64,000 bases of DNA from SZUA-547 sp963669315 (lineage in GTDB: Bacteria > Pseudomonadota > Alphaproteobacteria > Rhodobacterales > Rhodobacteraceae), in the NCBI GenBank assembly GCA_963669315.1, contig OY770021.1, positions 2,976,001 through 3,040,000 of the forward strand, read 5' to 3'. How positions within the stretch are numbered: position 1 is the stretch's first letter; each line of letters opens with the position of its first letter. Below, in pieces: positions 35,256 to 44,857 of the stretch. The notes below the pieces were generated by a model that made no database searches, was not told where the DNA came from, and saw only the letters and a list, made by a program, of their open reading frames with translations. A program made the translations under genes and the position numbers.

Positions 35256-36497
35256 ATGAAATACGCAACGACCGTCATCATCGGCGCCGGCCAGGCCGGT
35301 CTCGCTATGAGCCGCCAGCTCTCGAACCGCTCGATCGACCATGTGCTGATCGAGCGGGGCGAGGTGGCCAATTCCTGGCGTGCCGAGCGCTGGGATTCGC
35401 TGCGCCTGCTGACCCCAAATTGGCAGAGCAGGCTGCCCGACTATAGCTACACGGGCGATGATCCGGACGGCTACATGACCGCCGCCGAGGTCACCACCTA
35501 CCTGCAAGACTATTCAGATTTCTGCGGCGCGCCGGTCGAGACATTCACCGAAGTCCTGTCCGTGCGGCCTGACAATTACGGCTATCGCGTCGCCACCACG
35601 GCCGGCGCCTGGCGCTGCGCTAATGTGGTGATGGCGGCCGGCGCCTGCCGCCTTCCAATCATCCCGCGCGGCGCGGAAGGGCTTCCGACCTCGATCCGGA
35701 AAGTCACCCCGCTCGAGTACAGGCGACCGGACCAACTGCCGCATGGCGGCGTGCTGATCGTCGGCGCCTCGGCGACCGGCGTGCAGTTGGCGCGAGAGAT
35801 CCAGCTTTCGGACCGGCCGGTCACGCTGGCCGTCGGCGAGCATCTGCGCGCGCCCCGCACCTATCGCGGCCGGAACATCGAATGGTGGTCCGACGCGGCC
35901 GGATTGCTGGATGAGCGCTATGACGAGGTGGATGACATCGACCGCGCCCGCCGCACGCCCTCGCCGCAGATCATTGGCTCGGATCACGGCGCGCTGGTTG
36001 ATCTCAACGCGCTGACCGAGCTCGGCGTGGAGGTCGTCGGCCGTTTCGCGGGCGTGTATGACGGCCGAGCGCGCTTCTCCGGCGGGTTGCCCAATCTTTG
36101 TGCGCTGGCGGACCTGAAGATGAACCGGATGCTGGAGGCGATCGACGAATTTGCGTCCGAGACTTGGCTAGACGGTCAGGTTCCGGCGCCGGACCGCCCG
36201 GCGCCGACGCGCATCCCAAAGGAGCCTCGGCTGGAACTGGACCTGAAGGCCGCTGGCGTCCGGACCGTGATCTGGGCGACCGGATTCCGGCCCGATTATT
36301 CCTGGCTGCATGTCCCTGCTTTCGACCGCAGGGGGCGGCTGCGCCATGACGGCGGCGTCGTGGATGCGCCCGGCCTTTACGTGATGGGCCTGCCATTCAT
36401 GCGCCGCCGCAAATCCCTGCAAATCGATGGCGTGGGCGTCGACGCCTGCGATCTCGCCGATCACATGGAGGCGCGTCTGCACCGCGCCGCCGCCTGA
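35256..36497 (+). CDS. Flavin-dependent monooxygenase-like NAD(P)/FAD oxidoreductase (CzcO type)
   Basis: A 413-residue flavoprotein. The N-terminal FAD Rossmann motif is VIIGAGQAGLAMSRQL. A second dinucleotide-binding motif, VLIVGASATGVQLAREI, lies near residues 165-181, and the ATG-type motif VIWATGF near residue 340 is typical of the FMO/CzcO group. These enzymes oxygenate small molecules with NADPH. The substrate is unknown. It ends directly before the next oxidoreductase gene. Confidence 0.85.
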   Translation: MKYATTVIIGAGQAGLAMSRQLSNRSIDHVLIERGEVANSWRAERWDSLRLLTPNWQSRLPDYSYTGDDPDGYMTAAEVTTYLQDYSDFCGAPVETFTEVLSVRPDNYGYRVATTAGAWRCANVVMAAGACRLPIIPRGAEGLPTSIRKVTPLEYRRPDQLPHGGVLIVGASATGVQLAREIQLSDRPVTLAVGEHLRAPRTYRGRNIEWWSDAAGLLDERYDEVDDIDRARRTPSPQIIGSDHGALVDLNALTELGVEVVGRFAGVYDGRARFSGGLPNLCALADLKMNRMLEAIDEFASETWLDGQVPAPDRPAPTRIPKEPRLELDLKAAGVRTVIWATGFRPDYSWLHVPAFDRRGRLRHDGGVVDAPGLYVMGLPFMRRRKSLQIDGVGVDACDLADHMEARLHRAAA

Positions 36498-36512
36498 ATG
36501 ATGGAGAACGTC

Positions 36513-37682
36513 ATGACCCGCAAAGCCGCCATGTCCAATCGCTACGACGTCGTGATCGTGGGCGCGCGCTGCGCGGGTGCCGCGACAGCCATGCTGCTGG
36601 CGCGCGGCGGCGCCAAAGTGCTGCTGATCGACCGTCAGCCGCTGGGCTCCGATACATTGTCGACCCACGCGTTGATGCGGCCGGCCGTGTGGTTGCTGGA
36701 TCAATGGGGCGTGCTGGATGGGGTGCGAAGAAGCGGCGCTCCGCCGATCCGCCGTACGACCTTCCACTATGGCGAGGAGGTCCTGCCGATCGATATCGCA
36801 TCAGACGGCGGGGTGGACGCGCTCTACGCGCCGCGCCGCACCGTGCTCGACCGCCTTTTGGTGGAGGCGGCCGTCGAGGCCGGCGCCGAGGCGTTGCACG
36901 AGACCCATTTCCTCGAATTGACCACCGGGCGGTCCGGCCGGGTGACCGGAGCGCGGCTCTCACGCGGTGGCGGCGAAACCTTCGAGGTTGAGGCGGATCT
37001 GGTAATCGGCGCAGATGGAAGAACTTCGATGGTCGCCGAAGCGGCGGACGCGGAGATTCTGGTGCGCTCTTCTCATTGCTCGGGCACGGTCTATGGCCAT
37101 TTCGAGGGGCTGAAACCGGACGGCTATCATTGGATGTATCGCCCAGGATCGAGCGTCGGGCTGATCCCGACGAATTACGGGACCTGCGTCTTCGCCTCGG
37201 TTCCGCATGACTCGTTCAGAGCCACGTTCGGGAGAGATACGTCGCGCGGTTTCCTGCAGATTGTCGCGCGGTTCGACACGCGTCTCGCCGGTAGTTTGCT
37301 GAGCATGGCCTCCGAAACGCGGCTGTCTCGTTTCCCCGGAGCGCCCGGCTTCATCCGCCGCTCACATGGTCCTGGCTGGGCGCTGGTGGGCGACGCCAGT
37401 TACTTTAAGGATCCGCTGACAGCGCATGGGATCACCGATGCGCTGCGGGACGCGGCGCTGTTGTCTCGCGCGGTTCTAAGCGACCGCGAGGACGCCTTGG
37501 CCAGCTTTCAGGAGGAGCGCGACGTGATCTCCATGCCGTTCTTCACGATCACGGATGCAATCGCCTCCTTCGATTGGTCGTTGGAAGAGTTGAGGGCGCA
37601 CCACATCGCCCAGAATCAGATAACGCGCACGGAACTTAAACATTTTACATCGTTGAATTGGGTCAATCGACAAGCGGCTTGA
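36513..37682 (+). CDS. FAD-dependent oxidoreductase (PHBH fold, geranylgeranyl reductase-like)
   Basis: About 389 residues. The FAD-binding motif VIVGARCAGAATAMLLARGG is at the N-terminus. VIGADGRTS near residue 165 and WALVGDASYFKDPLTAHGITDAL near residue 290, broken here only by spacing in the motif families, are the DG and GD motifs of the p-hydroxybenzoate hydroxylase fold. ATG 36513 is preceded by GGAG; an ATG at 36498 adjoining the previous stop is an alternative. It completes the OsmC operon and is followed after about 100 bases by an IS1182 end. Confidence 0.85.
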   Translation: MTRKAAMSNRYDVVIVGARCAGAATAMLLARGGAKVLLIDRQPLGSDTLSTHALMRPAVWLLDQWGVLDGVRRSGAPPIRRTTFHYGEEVLPIDIASDGGVDALYAPRRTVLDRLLVEAAVEAGAEALHETHFLELTTGRSGRVTGARLSRGGGETFEVEADLVIGADGRTSMVAEAADAEILVRSSHCSGTVYGHFEGLKPDGYHWMYRPGSSVGLIPTNYGTCVFASVPHDSFRATFGRDTSRGFLQIVARFDTRLAGSLLSMASETRLSRFPGAPGFIRRSHGPGWALVGDASYFKDPLTAHGITDALRDAALLSRAVLSDREDALASFQEERDVISMPFFTITDAIASFDWSLEELRAHHIAQNQITRTELKHFTSLNWVNRQAA

Positions 37683-37784
37683 TGTGGATTGCATGGGGTC
37701 GCTGGTCGTTCCAGCTCTTGGAGCGCAATGAATTATCAGGGGCGATATTCGTCGAGTAAATTAGCGACACTTGGCGTCCGCTTT

Positions 37785-39312
37785 GGGTCGATTGTGTTGA
37801 AAAACTCCCTGTTGAAGTAGCTTCGGCGTCCTGATTCAGTCCACCGGCAAACGCGGGAGGGCGGTTGAGATGATGGGTCCGAGGCAGGAAGCGCAAGGCG
37901 CGCTTTTCTACGAGTTCTCGATTGAGGATCATGTGCCGCGGGATCACCTGTTGCGGTCGATTGACCGGTTCGTCGATCTTTCTGGCGTCCGCCATCACCT
38001 GGCTGCTCACTACAGCTCGACAGGCCGGCCCTCGGTCGATCCAGAACTGATGATCCGGATGCTGCTTGTCGGCTACGTGATGGGTATTCGGTCCGAGCGC
38101 CGCCTTTGCGAAGAGGCGCATCTGAACCTCGCCTACCGGTGGTTTTGCCGGCTCGATCTCACCGACCCGATCCCTGACCACTCTACTTTCTCGAAAAACC
38201 GCCACGGGAGGTTCCGGGAGAGCGACCTCTTGCGCCGCCTGTTCGAAGAGGTCGTCGCGCGCTGCATCGTCGAGGGCCTGGTCGGCGGCCAAAGCTTCGC
38301 GGTCGACGCCAGCATCATCCGGGCCGACGCCAGCAAGCAGAACGCGACGCCAATCGCTGACTGGCCGGCGGAGAAGCTCGACCCCGAGGACGCGCCCCGC
38401 GCCCTGCGTGAATATCTCGATACGCTTGACGACGCCGCCTTCGGCGCGGCGACGGAGAAAGCGCCCAAGTTCACTTCGCATGCCGACCCGGCCGCGCAAT
38501 GGACCGGAGCGCTGAAGGGGCCGGCCTTCTTCGCTTACGCGGACAACTATCTGATCGACACGGACCACGTGGTCATCGTCGATGTGGAGGCGACGCGGGC
38601 GGTCCGCCCGGCGGAGACGGGCGCCGCGCAGACCATGATCGACCGAACGATGGACCGTTTCGACCTCTCCCCCGAGCGGCTGATCGCCGACACGGCTTAC
38701 GGGTCCGCGGCCATGCTGAACTGGCTGGTCGAGGGGCGCGGGATCGAGCCGCACATCCCGGTGATCGACAAATCGGCTCGGCGGGATGGAACCTTCTCCC
38801 GCGAGGACTTTGCTTACGACCACGAGACCGACGCTTACATCTGTCCCGGAGGCCGTCCGATGACGACGACAGGGGCGCCGGGTCAATGACGAGGCGACGC
38901 TGATCTACCGCGCCAGCAAGCACGACTGCGACGCCTGCGTCCTCAAACCCCGCTGTTGTCCAAAAGCGCCCCAACGAAAAGTCCCCCGATCCATCCACGA
39001 AGGCGCGCGGGACATCGCCCGCGCCATCGCGAAGACCGACGCCTATGTCGTCTCGCGCCGAATGAGGAAAAAGGTCGAGATGCTCTTCGCCCACCTCAAA
39101 CGCATCCTCAAGCTCGACCGACTTCGATTACCCGGACCCAACGGCGCCAGGGACGAATTCCACCTCGCAGCCACCGCTCAGAACCTCAGAAAGCTCGCCA
39201 AACTGGTCCCGGCGCCCCGAACGTCGCAACCGGCGTGATCGGGCCCGGTTGCGCGTCGAACGACGCCGCTCTCCAACAGCCAAACTTGACGACTTTTTCA
39301 ACGGAATCGATC
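37785..39312 (+). mobile_element. IS1182-family insertion sequence
   Basis: The left end GGGTCGATTGTGTTGAAAAA and the right end, whose reverse complement is GATCGATTCCGTTGAAAAA, form imperfect inverted repeats around one frameshifted transposase gene. Edges are set by this repeat and are approximate by a few bases. Confidence 0.75.
37870..39238 (+). pseudogene. IS1182-family transposase, broken by one frameshift
   Basis: The first frame (37870-38889) carries the N-terminal domain and DDE region: YGVMGIRSERRL-type helix, DHSTFSKNRHGRF, FAVDASIIRADASK, ADTAYGSAAML. The second frame, +1, takes over near 38879 with RVNDEATLIYRASKHDC and runs to the stop at 39238, with AHLKRILKLDRLRL. Removing one base near 38876 would join them, so a single-base insertion is the likely damage. 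Together they give about 455 residues, the usual length. Confidence 0.85.
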
Positions 39313-39676
39313 ATCACCAGTCATCTACTCAAATCACTGAGATGACTGCTTTGTCCGCAACTCAGACCTACTGCGCGCGTGCCGCGAATGACCGGATCGG
39401 AGAACCAACATCCAGGCAGCCGCGAGTGTCCGCTTTGTAGAAGTTGCGCTGCGCCGCGGCGGGCGGGTCGTGTGACGCCACCGAAAGAGCGACAAGTAAT
39501 GTTGAATTCGCGTTAGGCCGGATTGTCCGCAACTCGGCCATAAGCGCCACGGACCTCGCTGCAGCTACAACGAATGGCGGCTTTCATGGCTGCGATGCAA
39601 CATTGCTTTCAGATGAGCTAGGGCGATCCGATTTCTGCGTTCGACGTATTTGGTGTCCTTAGGGATCCCGATGCAC
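39313..39676. other. Gene-poor stretch between IS1182 and IS6
   Basis: No gene recognised. A degenerate repeat with GTTGCGCTGCGCCGCGG lies at 39440-39456, related to that at 30256. The segment CTGCAGCTACAACGAATGG (39559-39577) resembles one at 12630-12650. It looks like decayed intergenic DNA. Confidence 0.35.
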
Positions 39677-39729
39677 GGAGCTGTCAGACGAATGCGAACC
39701 AGTCTCAGTATCCCCGTAATCGCAGGAAC

Positions 39730-40437
39730 TTAGGCCGCACCGAGCAGCCGCCACTCTTCGAGAGCGGCGGTTCTGTTGAGCTTGAAATTACGACGTGAGT
39801 AGAGGTGTCGCTCGCGGTTGAACAGGTTGTAGACGGAGGAGTGGACGGCGGCGAACATCTGCAGACTTCGCATGCGCCGGAAGCGAAGCATCGCCCGTTC
39901 CCTTCGTCGGAATGGCAGGTGTGAGTTCTCTGCCCTATTGTTGAGCCAGCGTTCCGTGGCCTGAAGGTCTGAACAGCCAAGCTCGCGTAATGCAGCGCCA
40001 TATGACCGAAGGCAGTCGGTCACGATCTCATGCGGATGGCCATAGCGCTTCATCAATTTCCTGAGGAATTTCAATGCGGCGCGCTTATCCCGGCGTTTCG
40101 TGACGACCGCATCCAGCACCTCGCCTTCGTGATCGACAGCTCGCCACAAGTAATGCTGCTCGCCGTTGATCTTTACGAAAACCTCGTCCAGGTGCCATCG
40201 CCAGTTCGAGAACGCGCGCATCCGGTCGACCCGCTTGCGCTTGATCTCCGCGGCGAACTTCGGGCCAAATCTCTGCCACCAGAACCGGATCGTCTCGTGG
40301 CTGATGTCGATCCCGCGCTCATGCAAAAGGTCTTCGACATTCCTCAGCGAAAGCGGGAAGCGGATGTACATCATGACCGCCAGGCGAATGACGTCAGGGC
40401 TGCTGTGAAAGCCCTTGAACGGGTTACTCTTACTCAT
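39730..40437 (-). CDS. IS6-family transposase
   Basis: A 235-residue DDE transposase, intact, almost identical to the one at 31364-32071. The IS481 insertion lies outside the gene, 14 bases beyond its start codon on the upstream side, so it may have cut off the native promoter, which in IS6 elements lies near the terminal repeat. Confidence 0.95.
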   Translation of the reverse strand: MSKSNPFKGFHSSPDVIRLAVMMYIRFPLSLRNVEDLLHERGIDISHETIRFWWQRFGPKFAAEIKRKRVDRMRAFSNWRWHLDEVFVKINGEQHYLWRAVDHEGEVLDAVVTKRRDKRAALKFLRKLMKRYGHPHEIVTDCLRSYGAALRELGCSDLQATERWLNNRAENSHLPFRRRERAMLRFRRMRSLQMFAAVHSSVYNLFNRERHLYSRRNFKLNRTAALEEWRLLGAA

Positions 40438-40450
40438 CCGGGGACGCTAG

Positions 40451-41469
40451 TTGTTTGATCCCAGGATTTGATGGTGCGATCTTTTCTTTGGAATGGAAGG
40501 ACGCCCTATGGGACAGATACGCCACGGCAGCGCCACGACCACGCACGCGGTCCGAGCGGCGATACAGCGATCGCAAGCTTCGGCCGCGGAGCTGAGCCGG
40601 ACCTATGGAATCAACCCGAAGACGGTTCTGAAATGGCGCAAGCGGACGTCGGTTGAGGATCGCAAGACCGGGCCGAAAGAGCCCCGTTCAACCGTTCTCA
40701 GCAAAGAGGAGGAGGCGATCATCGTCGCCTTTCGGCGTCACACTCTGCTTCCCCTGGACGACTGCCTCTACGCCCTGCAGCCGACGATCCCGCACCTGAC
40801 GCGCTCTTCGCTGCATCGCTGCTTGCAGCGCCACGGGATCAGCCGCCTGCCCGATGTCGACGGCGACAAGCCGGCGAAGAAGAAGTTCAAGCGTTATCCA
40901 ATAGGATACTTTCACATCGATCTGGCGGAGGTGCAGACCGCCGAGGGTAAACTGCATCTCTATGTCGCCATCGACAGAACATCCAAGTTCTGCCTTCGCG
41001 CAGCTCGTGGACAAGGCCAACCGCCGGACGGCCACGGCCTTTCTCGAAGCCGTGATCGCCGCCGTTCCCTACCAGATCCACACGGTGCTCACCGATAACG
41101 GTATTCAGTTCACCCTGCCGCCGCGTTATCGAACAGGGCCGACCGCCAGCGTCGCCACCCACATGTTCGGGATGCGCTGCCAGGAGAACGGCATCGAGCA
41201 CCGTCTCACCAAGGTCAGGCATCCGTGGACCAACGGCCAGGTCGAACGCATGAACCGCACCATCAAAGACGCCACCGTCAAGCGGTTCTACTATGACAGC
41301 CACGACCAGCTGCGCAGGCATCTCAGCGACTTCATCGACGCCTACAACTTCGCCCGCAGGCTCAAGACGCTCAAAGGCCTCACGCCCTACGAATACATCT
41401 GCAAAATCTGGACAACCGAGCCAGAGCGATTCAGATTCGATCCAATCCATCAGATGCCGGGACTAAACA
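40451..41469 (+). mobile_element. IS481-family insertion sequence
   Basis: Ends TGTTTGATCCCAGGAT at the left and, in reverse complement, TGTTTAGTCCCGGCAT at the right are imperfect inverted repeats. A 5-base target duplication GCTAG lies at 40446-40450 and 41470-41474. The insertion splits the right end of an IS6 element. Confidence 0.88.
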
Positions 41470-41474
41470 GCTAG
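40508..41474 (+). pseudogene. IS481-family transposase with a frameshift
   Basis: The first frame runs from ATG 40508 with a helix-turn-helix (ELSRTYGINPKTVLKWRKR) and the first catalytic Asp in FHIDLAEVQT. At 40991 one extra T shifts the frame. The rest continues as AFAQLVDKANRRTATAF, with TDNGIQF and the Glu in NGQVERMNRTIKDATVKRF. Without that T the protein would be about 322 residues. The stop codon TAG lies in the GCTAG duplication, outside the element itself. Confidence 0.88.
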
Positions 41475-41519
41475 GGGAGGGGCCTCATCGCCTCAAGCCG
41501 AATTCTTCTGACAAGACCG

Positions 41520-42209
41520 TCAGACTCCTAGCAGCGCGACTTTCAACTCATTGTTGATCGCAGCCATTTCTCCAGACCATACAGTGCGCCCGCGTTGAAG
41601 GATGAATGCTCGATCCGCCACTGACGCAAGCTCGGCGAGAGACTTGTCGACAACGATGATGGACATTTGCGCCGCGGCCTTGAGGCGTCGTATTGACGCC
41701 CATATTTCCTCCCGCACCATCGGCGCTAGCCCCTCTGTCGCTTCGTCGAGGATTAGCAATCTGGGATTGGTGGCCAGCGCGCGGGCGATCGCTAGCATCT
41801 GTTGCTCTCCGCCAGAAAGCGTCGTCGCCAATTGGCCTGAGCGTTCGCCAAGCCGTGGAAACAGATCGCACACAGCCTCTACAGTCCAACGCCCGGTGCG
41901 CGCGGCGGCAGTCAGGTTCTCGGCGACCGTTAAATTCGGAAAACAGCGCCGCCCTTCCGGCGCCAGGCCAATCCCTAGACGCGCGATCCGGTAGGTCGCC
42001 AATTCTCTGATCTCGGCGCCGTCGAAGATTATGGAGCCGCTCCGCGCCTTCGGCGCGCCCAGGATTGTGCGGATCGTGGTGGTCTTTCCCATGCCGTTGC
42101 GACCGAGCAATGCTACGACTTCACCCTCGCGCACGTCGAGATCGACGCCGAACAACGCCTGCGAAGCGCCATAAAACGAGGTGACGCCTGAGAGGCTGAG
42201 CAGGCTCAT
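41520..42209 (-). CDS. livF: Branched-chain amino-acid-type ABC transporter ATP-binding protein (LivF)
   Basis: A 229-residue ATPase. Walker A is GRNGMGKTT, the signature is LSGGEQQMLAIARAL, and Walker B is LLILDEATEGLAP. The length and the lack of a long insertion fit LivF. ATG 42209 overlaps the livG stop as ATGA. The C-terminus, ending ALLGV, is complete, although the IS6 edge lies one base beyond the stop codon. It is the last gene of the operon as it now stands; further genes may have been removed by the IS. Confidence 0.92.
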   Translation of the reverse strand: MSLLSLSGVTSFYGASQALFGVDLDVREGEVVALLGRNGMGKTTTIRTILGAPKARSGSIIFDGAEIRELATYRIARLGIGLAPEGRRCFPNLTVAENLTAAARTGRWTVEAVCDLFPRLGERSGQLATTLSGGEQQMLAIARALATNPRLLILDEATEGLAPMVREEIWASIRRLKAAAQMSIIVVDKSLAELASVADRAFILQRGRTVWSGEMAAINNELKVALLGV

Positions 42210-42961
42210 ATCGCCGCTTCCTCGCCAAGATATGCGCGGCGGACATTCGCATCGGCCCGGATTTCATCGACACTCCCGGTCGCGATAATCTCACCATAAA
42301 CCAGCACGCTGATCCGGTTGGCCAGGGAGAAGACTGCGTCCATGTCGTGCTCGACCAAAAGGATCGGCGCCTCGGCGCGTAGCTGCGAGAGCAGAGCAGT
42401 CATCTCCGCTCCGCCCTCGGCACCAAGGCCTGCCATCGGCTCATCAAGCAGAAAAGCTTTCGGCTTCAACGCCAAAGCCATTGCGAGCTCAAGACGCCGC
42501 CTCTCACCATGGGAAATGTCTGAGGCGCGCGCGGCTCGGCTTTGTGAAAGACGCACGCGGTCTAGTTCCAGATCTGCTCGTTTGGTCAGAGTGCGGTCCG
42601 AGAGCGCCGCCCGCATAAAGCGAAACACACGTTGTTCGGCGCCGAGCGCGGCGAGGGCGACATTCTGCAGAACGGTGAAATCCGGTACGACGGCGGAGAT
42701 CTGAAAACTGCGCCCCAGCCCTAACTGGGCGCGAGACGCGACATCCATATTCGTTACGTCCCGCCCAAGAAAACAGATCCGACCCTCGTCCGGCTTCAGT
42801 TCACCAGCGATCTGCTTGATCAGAGTCGATTTGCCGGCGCCGTTTGGGCCGATCAGAGCATGAATTTCGCCCGGCTGGAGGTCCAAGGAGACTTCTCGGC
42901 AGGCGGCAAGACCGCCAAAAGATTTCGTCACCCCGTCGACGGCTAGAACCGGGTCAGTCAT
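42206..42961 (-). CDS. livG: Branched-chain amino-acid-type ABC transporter ATP-binding protein (LivG)
   Basis: A 251-residue ATPase with Walker A GPNGAGKST, the signature ISHGERRRLELAMAL, and Walker B FLLDEPMAGLG. SHGE in place of SGGQ is usual in LivG proteins. The C-terminal VRRAYLGEE is also typical. It overlaps livM by 8 bases and livF by 4 bases. Confidence 0.92.
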   Translation of the reverse strand: MTDPVLAVDGVTKSFGGLAACREVSLDLQPGEIHALIGPNGAGKSTLIKQIAGELKPDEGRICFLGRDVTNMDVASRAQLGLGRSFQISAVVPDFTVLQNVALAALGAEQRVFRFMRAALSDRTLTKRADLELDRVRLSQSRAARASDISHGERRRLELAMALALKPKAFLLDEPMAGLGAEGGAEMTALLSQLRAEAPILLVEHDMDAVFSLANRISVLVYGEIIATGSVDEIRADANVRRAYLGEEAAI

Positions 42962-43937
42962 GAGCGACCTCCCGTCCCGCCAAGGCCCCGATCAGCCCGC
43001 CGCGCGCGAACAGGACGACGCTCAGTAACAACAGTCCGAGAAAGACTTGCCAGTAGTCGCTGACGCCGCCCAGCAGTTGCTCGAGCAGCAAGAAAAGCCC
43101 CGCGCCCGCCACAGGCCCAAACAGGCGTCCAACCCCGCCGAGTAGAACGAATATTATGATCTCGCCGCTTGTGTGCCAGCTTAGCATCGAGGGGCTGACA
43201 AAGCGATTGAGATCAGCGAACAGGGCGCCGGCAAGGCCGGTGATGGCGCCCGAAAGGACAAAGGCAGTCAGCTGAACCTTGTATGGTCGAATGCCGACGG
43301 CTCGCACTCGCGCCGGGTTCTGCCGTGTGGCGTTGAGCGCGATGCCGAATGGCGATCTCTTTAATCGGGCGGACAGGAACAGGGCTACCGCCAACAAGGC
43401 GAAACTGAGTGCAAAAAACTGGATCGGGTCGAGCGTGTTGAGTCCCGGAAAGTCGTTCCGAACATAGATCGACAACCCGTCTTCGCCACCATAAGCGGGC
43501 CAACTGACCGCGAAATAATAAAGCATCTGCCCAAAAGCGAGCGTGATCATGATGAAGTAAACGCCGGTGGTGCGCAGACTCAGCGCTCCGATCCCCAGAG
43601 CCGCCAATGCACTAGTGAGCATTGCAGCCAGCCAGATGACAGGCATCGACTTCGTGCCGTCAAGCGAGAATGGCCACTGCATCAATGGCTCGAAGCTTTG
43701 GGCGTGGCTGGCGAGCACGCCCATCGCATATCCGCCGATGCCGAAGAATGCGGCATGACCCAGACTGACCAACCCGCCTTGCCCGAGCGCGATGTTGAGC
43801 CCGACGCCGGCAAGCGCCAGGATCGCCGCGCGCGTCGCCAAGGTAATGGTGAAGGGTTCCTCCAGAGCCAGAGCCGACAACGCGACAGCGGGCAAGCAGA
43901 GCGCGAGGCCCAGATTGACCAGCGTCTCACGCCTCAT
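42954..43937 (-). CDS. livM: Branched-chain amino-acid-type ABC transporter permease (LivM)
   Basis: A 327-residue inner-membrane permease with about 8-10 hydrophobic segments. NIALGQGGLVSLGHAAFFGIG, here quoted only as a family hallmark around residues 48-68, is the LivM signature. RAVGIRPYKVQL and FVLLGGVGRLFGPV are present in the second half. It overlaps livH by 11 bases and livG by 8, and forms the channel with LivH. Confidence 0.92.
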   Translation of the reverse strand: MRRETLVNLGLALCLPAVALSALALEEPFTITLATRAAILALAGVGLNIALGQGGLVSLGHAAFFGIGGYAMGVLASHAQSFEPLMQWPFSLDGTKSMPVIWLAAMLTSALAALGIGALSLRTTGVYFIMITLAFGQMLYYFAVSWPAYGGEDGLSIYVRNDFPGLNTLDPIQFFALSFALLAVALFLSARLKRSPFGIALNATRQNPARVRAVGIRPYKVQLTAFVLSGAITGLAGALFADLNRFVSPSMLSWHTSGEIIIFVLLGGVGRLFGPVAGAGLFLLLEQLLGGVSDYWQVFLGLLLLSVVLFARGGLIGALAGREVAHD

Positions 43938-44856
43938 AGGGCGCCACTCCGTAAAGACCCGTTGGGCGCACGATCAGGACGACGGCCATCAACACATAAA
44001 TCGACATCGACGCCAATGCCGAGCCCACGGCGTTCGCGGCCGCCGGCTCCATGAACGCGCCAAAGGCGATTGGCAGCAAGAACCGGCCCATCGTGTCGGT
44101 CAATCCCACAAGGATGGATGCGATCAGTGCGCCTTTGCCGGAGCCGATTCCGCCGATCACAATAACAACGAATGCCAGAATGAGAACGGGCTCGCCCATG
44201 CCTATCTGAACGGATTGCAGCGGCCCGATCAGCGCCCCCGCCAGACCCGCCAGCGCTGCGCCAACCGCGAAAACAATCGTATAGAGTCTTGATATGTTGA
44301 CGCCGAGCGCGGCGATCATCTCTCGGTCGCTCTCTCCCGCCCGGATCTGCACTCCGATGCGGGTGCGGGTGATCAGCAGGTAAAGCCCCAACGCCACGGC
44401 ACCGCCGATGGCGATAATGGTCAGTCGATAAAGCGGGTACTCGATGCCGCCAGGTAAGCTCACCGGTCCTGCCAAGTAGGGTGGAATATCGAGATAGAGA
44501 GGGAAGGAGCCGAACAGCCAGCGCGTGCCTTCCGAGAAAATCAGGATTAGTGCGAATGTCGCCAGCACCTGATCCAGGTGGTTGCGGGCGTAAAGCCGCC
44601 GGATCACCGCTACTTCGACCAGCGCGCCCGCCGCAGCTGCGGCGACGAGGCTGGCGGCCAACGCTAGAATGAAAGAGCCCGTTGCGCCCGCGACCGCCGC
44701 CGCCGCAAAGGCACCGATCATGTAAAGCGAGCCATGCGCCAGATTGATCAGCCCCATCACGCCGAACACCAGCGTCAGCCCCGACGCCATCAGAAACAGC
44801 ATCGCGCCAAACTGAAGGCCGTTCAGCACTTGCTCGGAGAAAAGGGCGAAGGTCAT
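43927..44856 (-). CDS. livH: Branched-chain amino-acid-type ABC transporter permease (LivH)
   Basis: A 309-residue inner-membrane permease. The N-terminal GLQFGAMLFLMASGLTLVFG and the following INLAHGSLYMIGAF are the LivH hallmark, and IGGIGSGKGALIAS lies in the second half. Its start is separated by one base from the stop of a small gene upstream, so the two are co-translated or at least co-transcribed. Confidence 0.92.
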   Translation of the reverse strand: MTFALFSEQVLNGLQFGAMLFLMASGLTLVFGVMGLINLAHGSLYMIGAFAAAAVAGATGSFILALAASLVAAAAAGALVEVAVIRRLYARNHLDQVLATFALILIFSEGTRWLFGSFPLYLDIPPYLAGPVSLPGGIEYPLYRLTIIAIGGAVALGLYLLITRTRIGVQIRAGESDREMIAALGVNISRLYTIVFAVGAALAGLAGALIGPLQSVQIGMGEPVLILAFVVIVIGGIGSGKGALIASILVGLTDTMGRFLLPIAFGAFMEPAAANAVGSALASMSIYVLMAVVLIVRPTGLYGVAPYEA

Positions 44857-44857
44857 T

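Larger units (their letters stand above)
39677..41518 (-). mobile_element. IS6-family element interrupted by IS481
   Basis: The left end GGAGCTGTCAG is at 39677 and the right end CTGACAAGACC finishes at 41518. Taking out IS481 (40451-41469) and one copy of the 5-base duplication GCTAG leaves exactly 818 bp, the length of the intact copies. The right tip lies one base before the livF stop codon complement. Confidence 0.92.

Noticed and set aside
41519..41524. livF as truncated by IS6
   Set aside because: The IS tip ends one base before the stop codon complement, and the normal C-terminus ALLGV is present, so the gene is complete.
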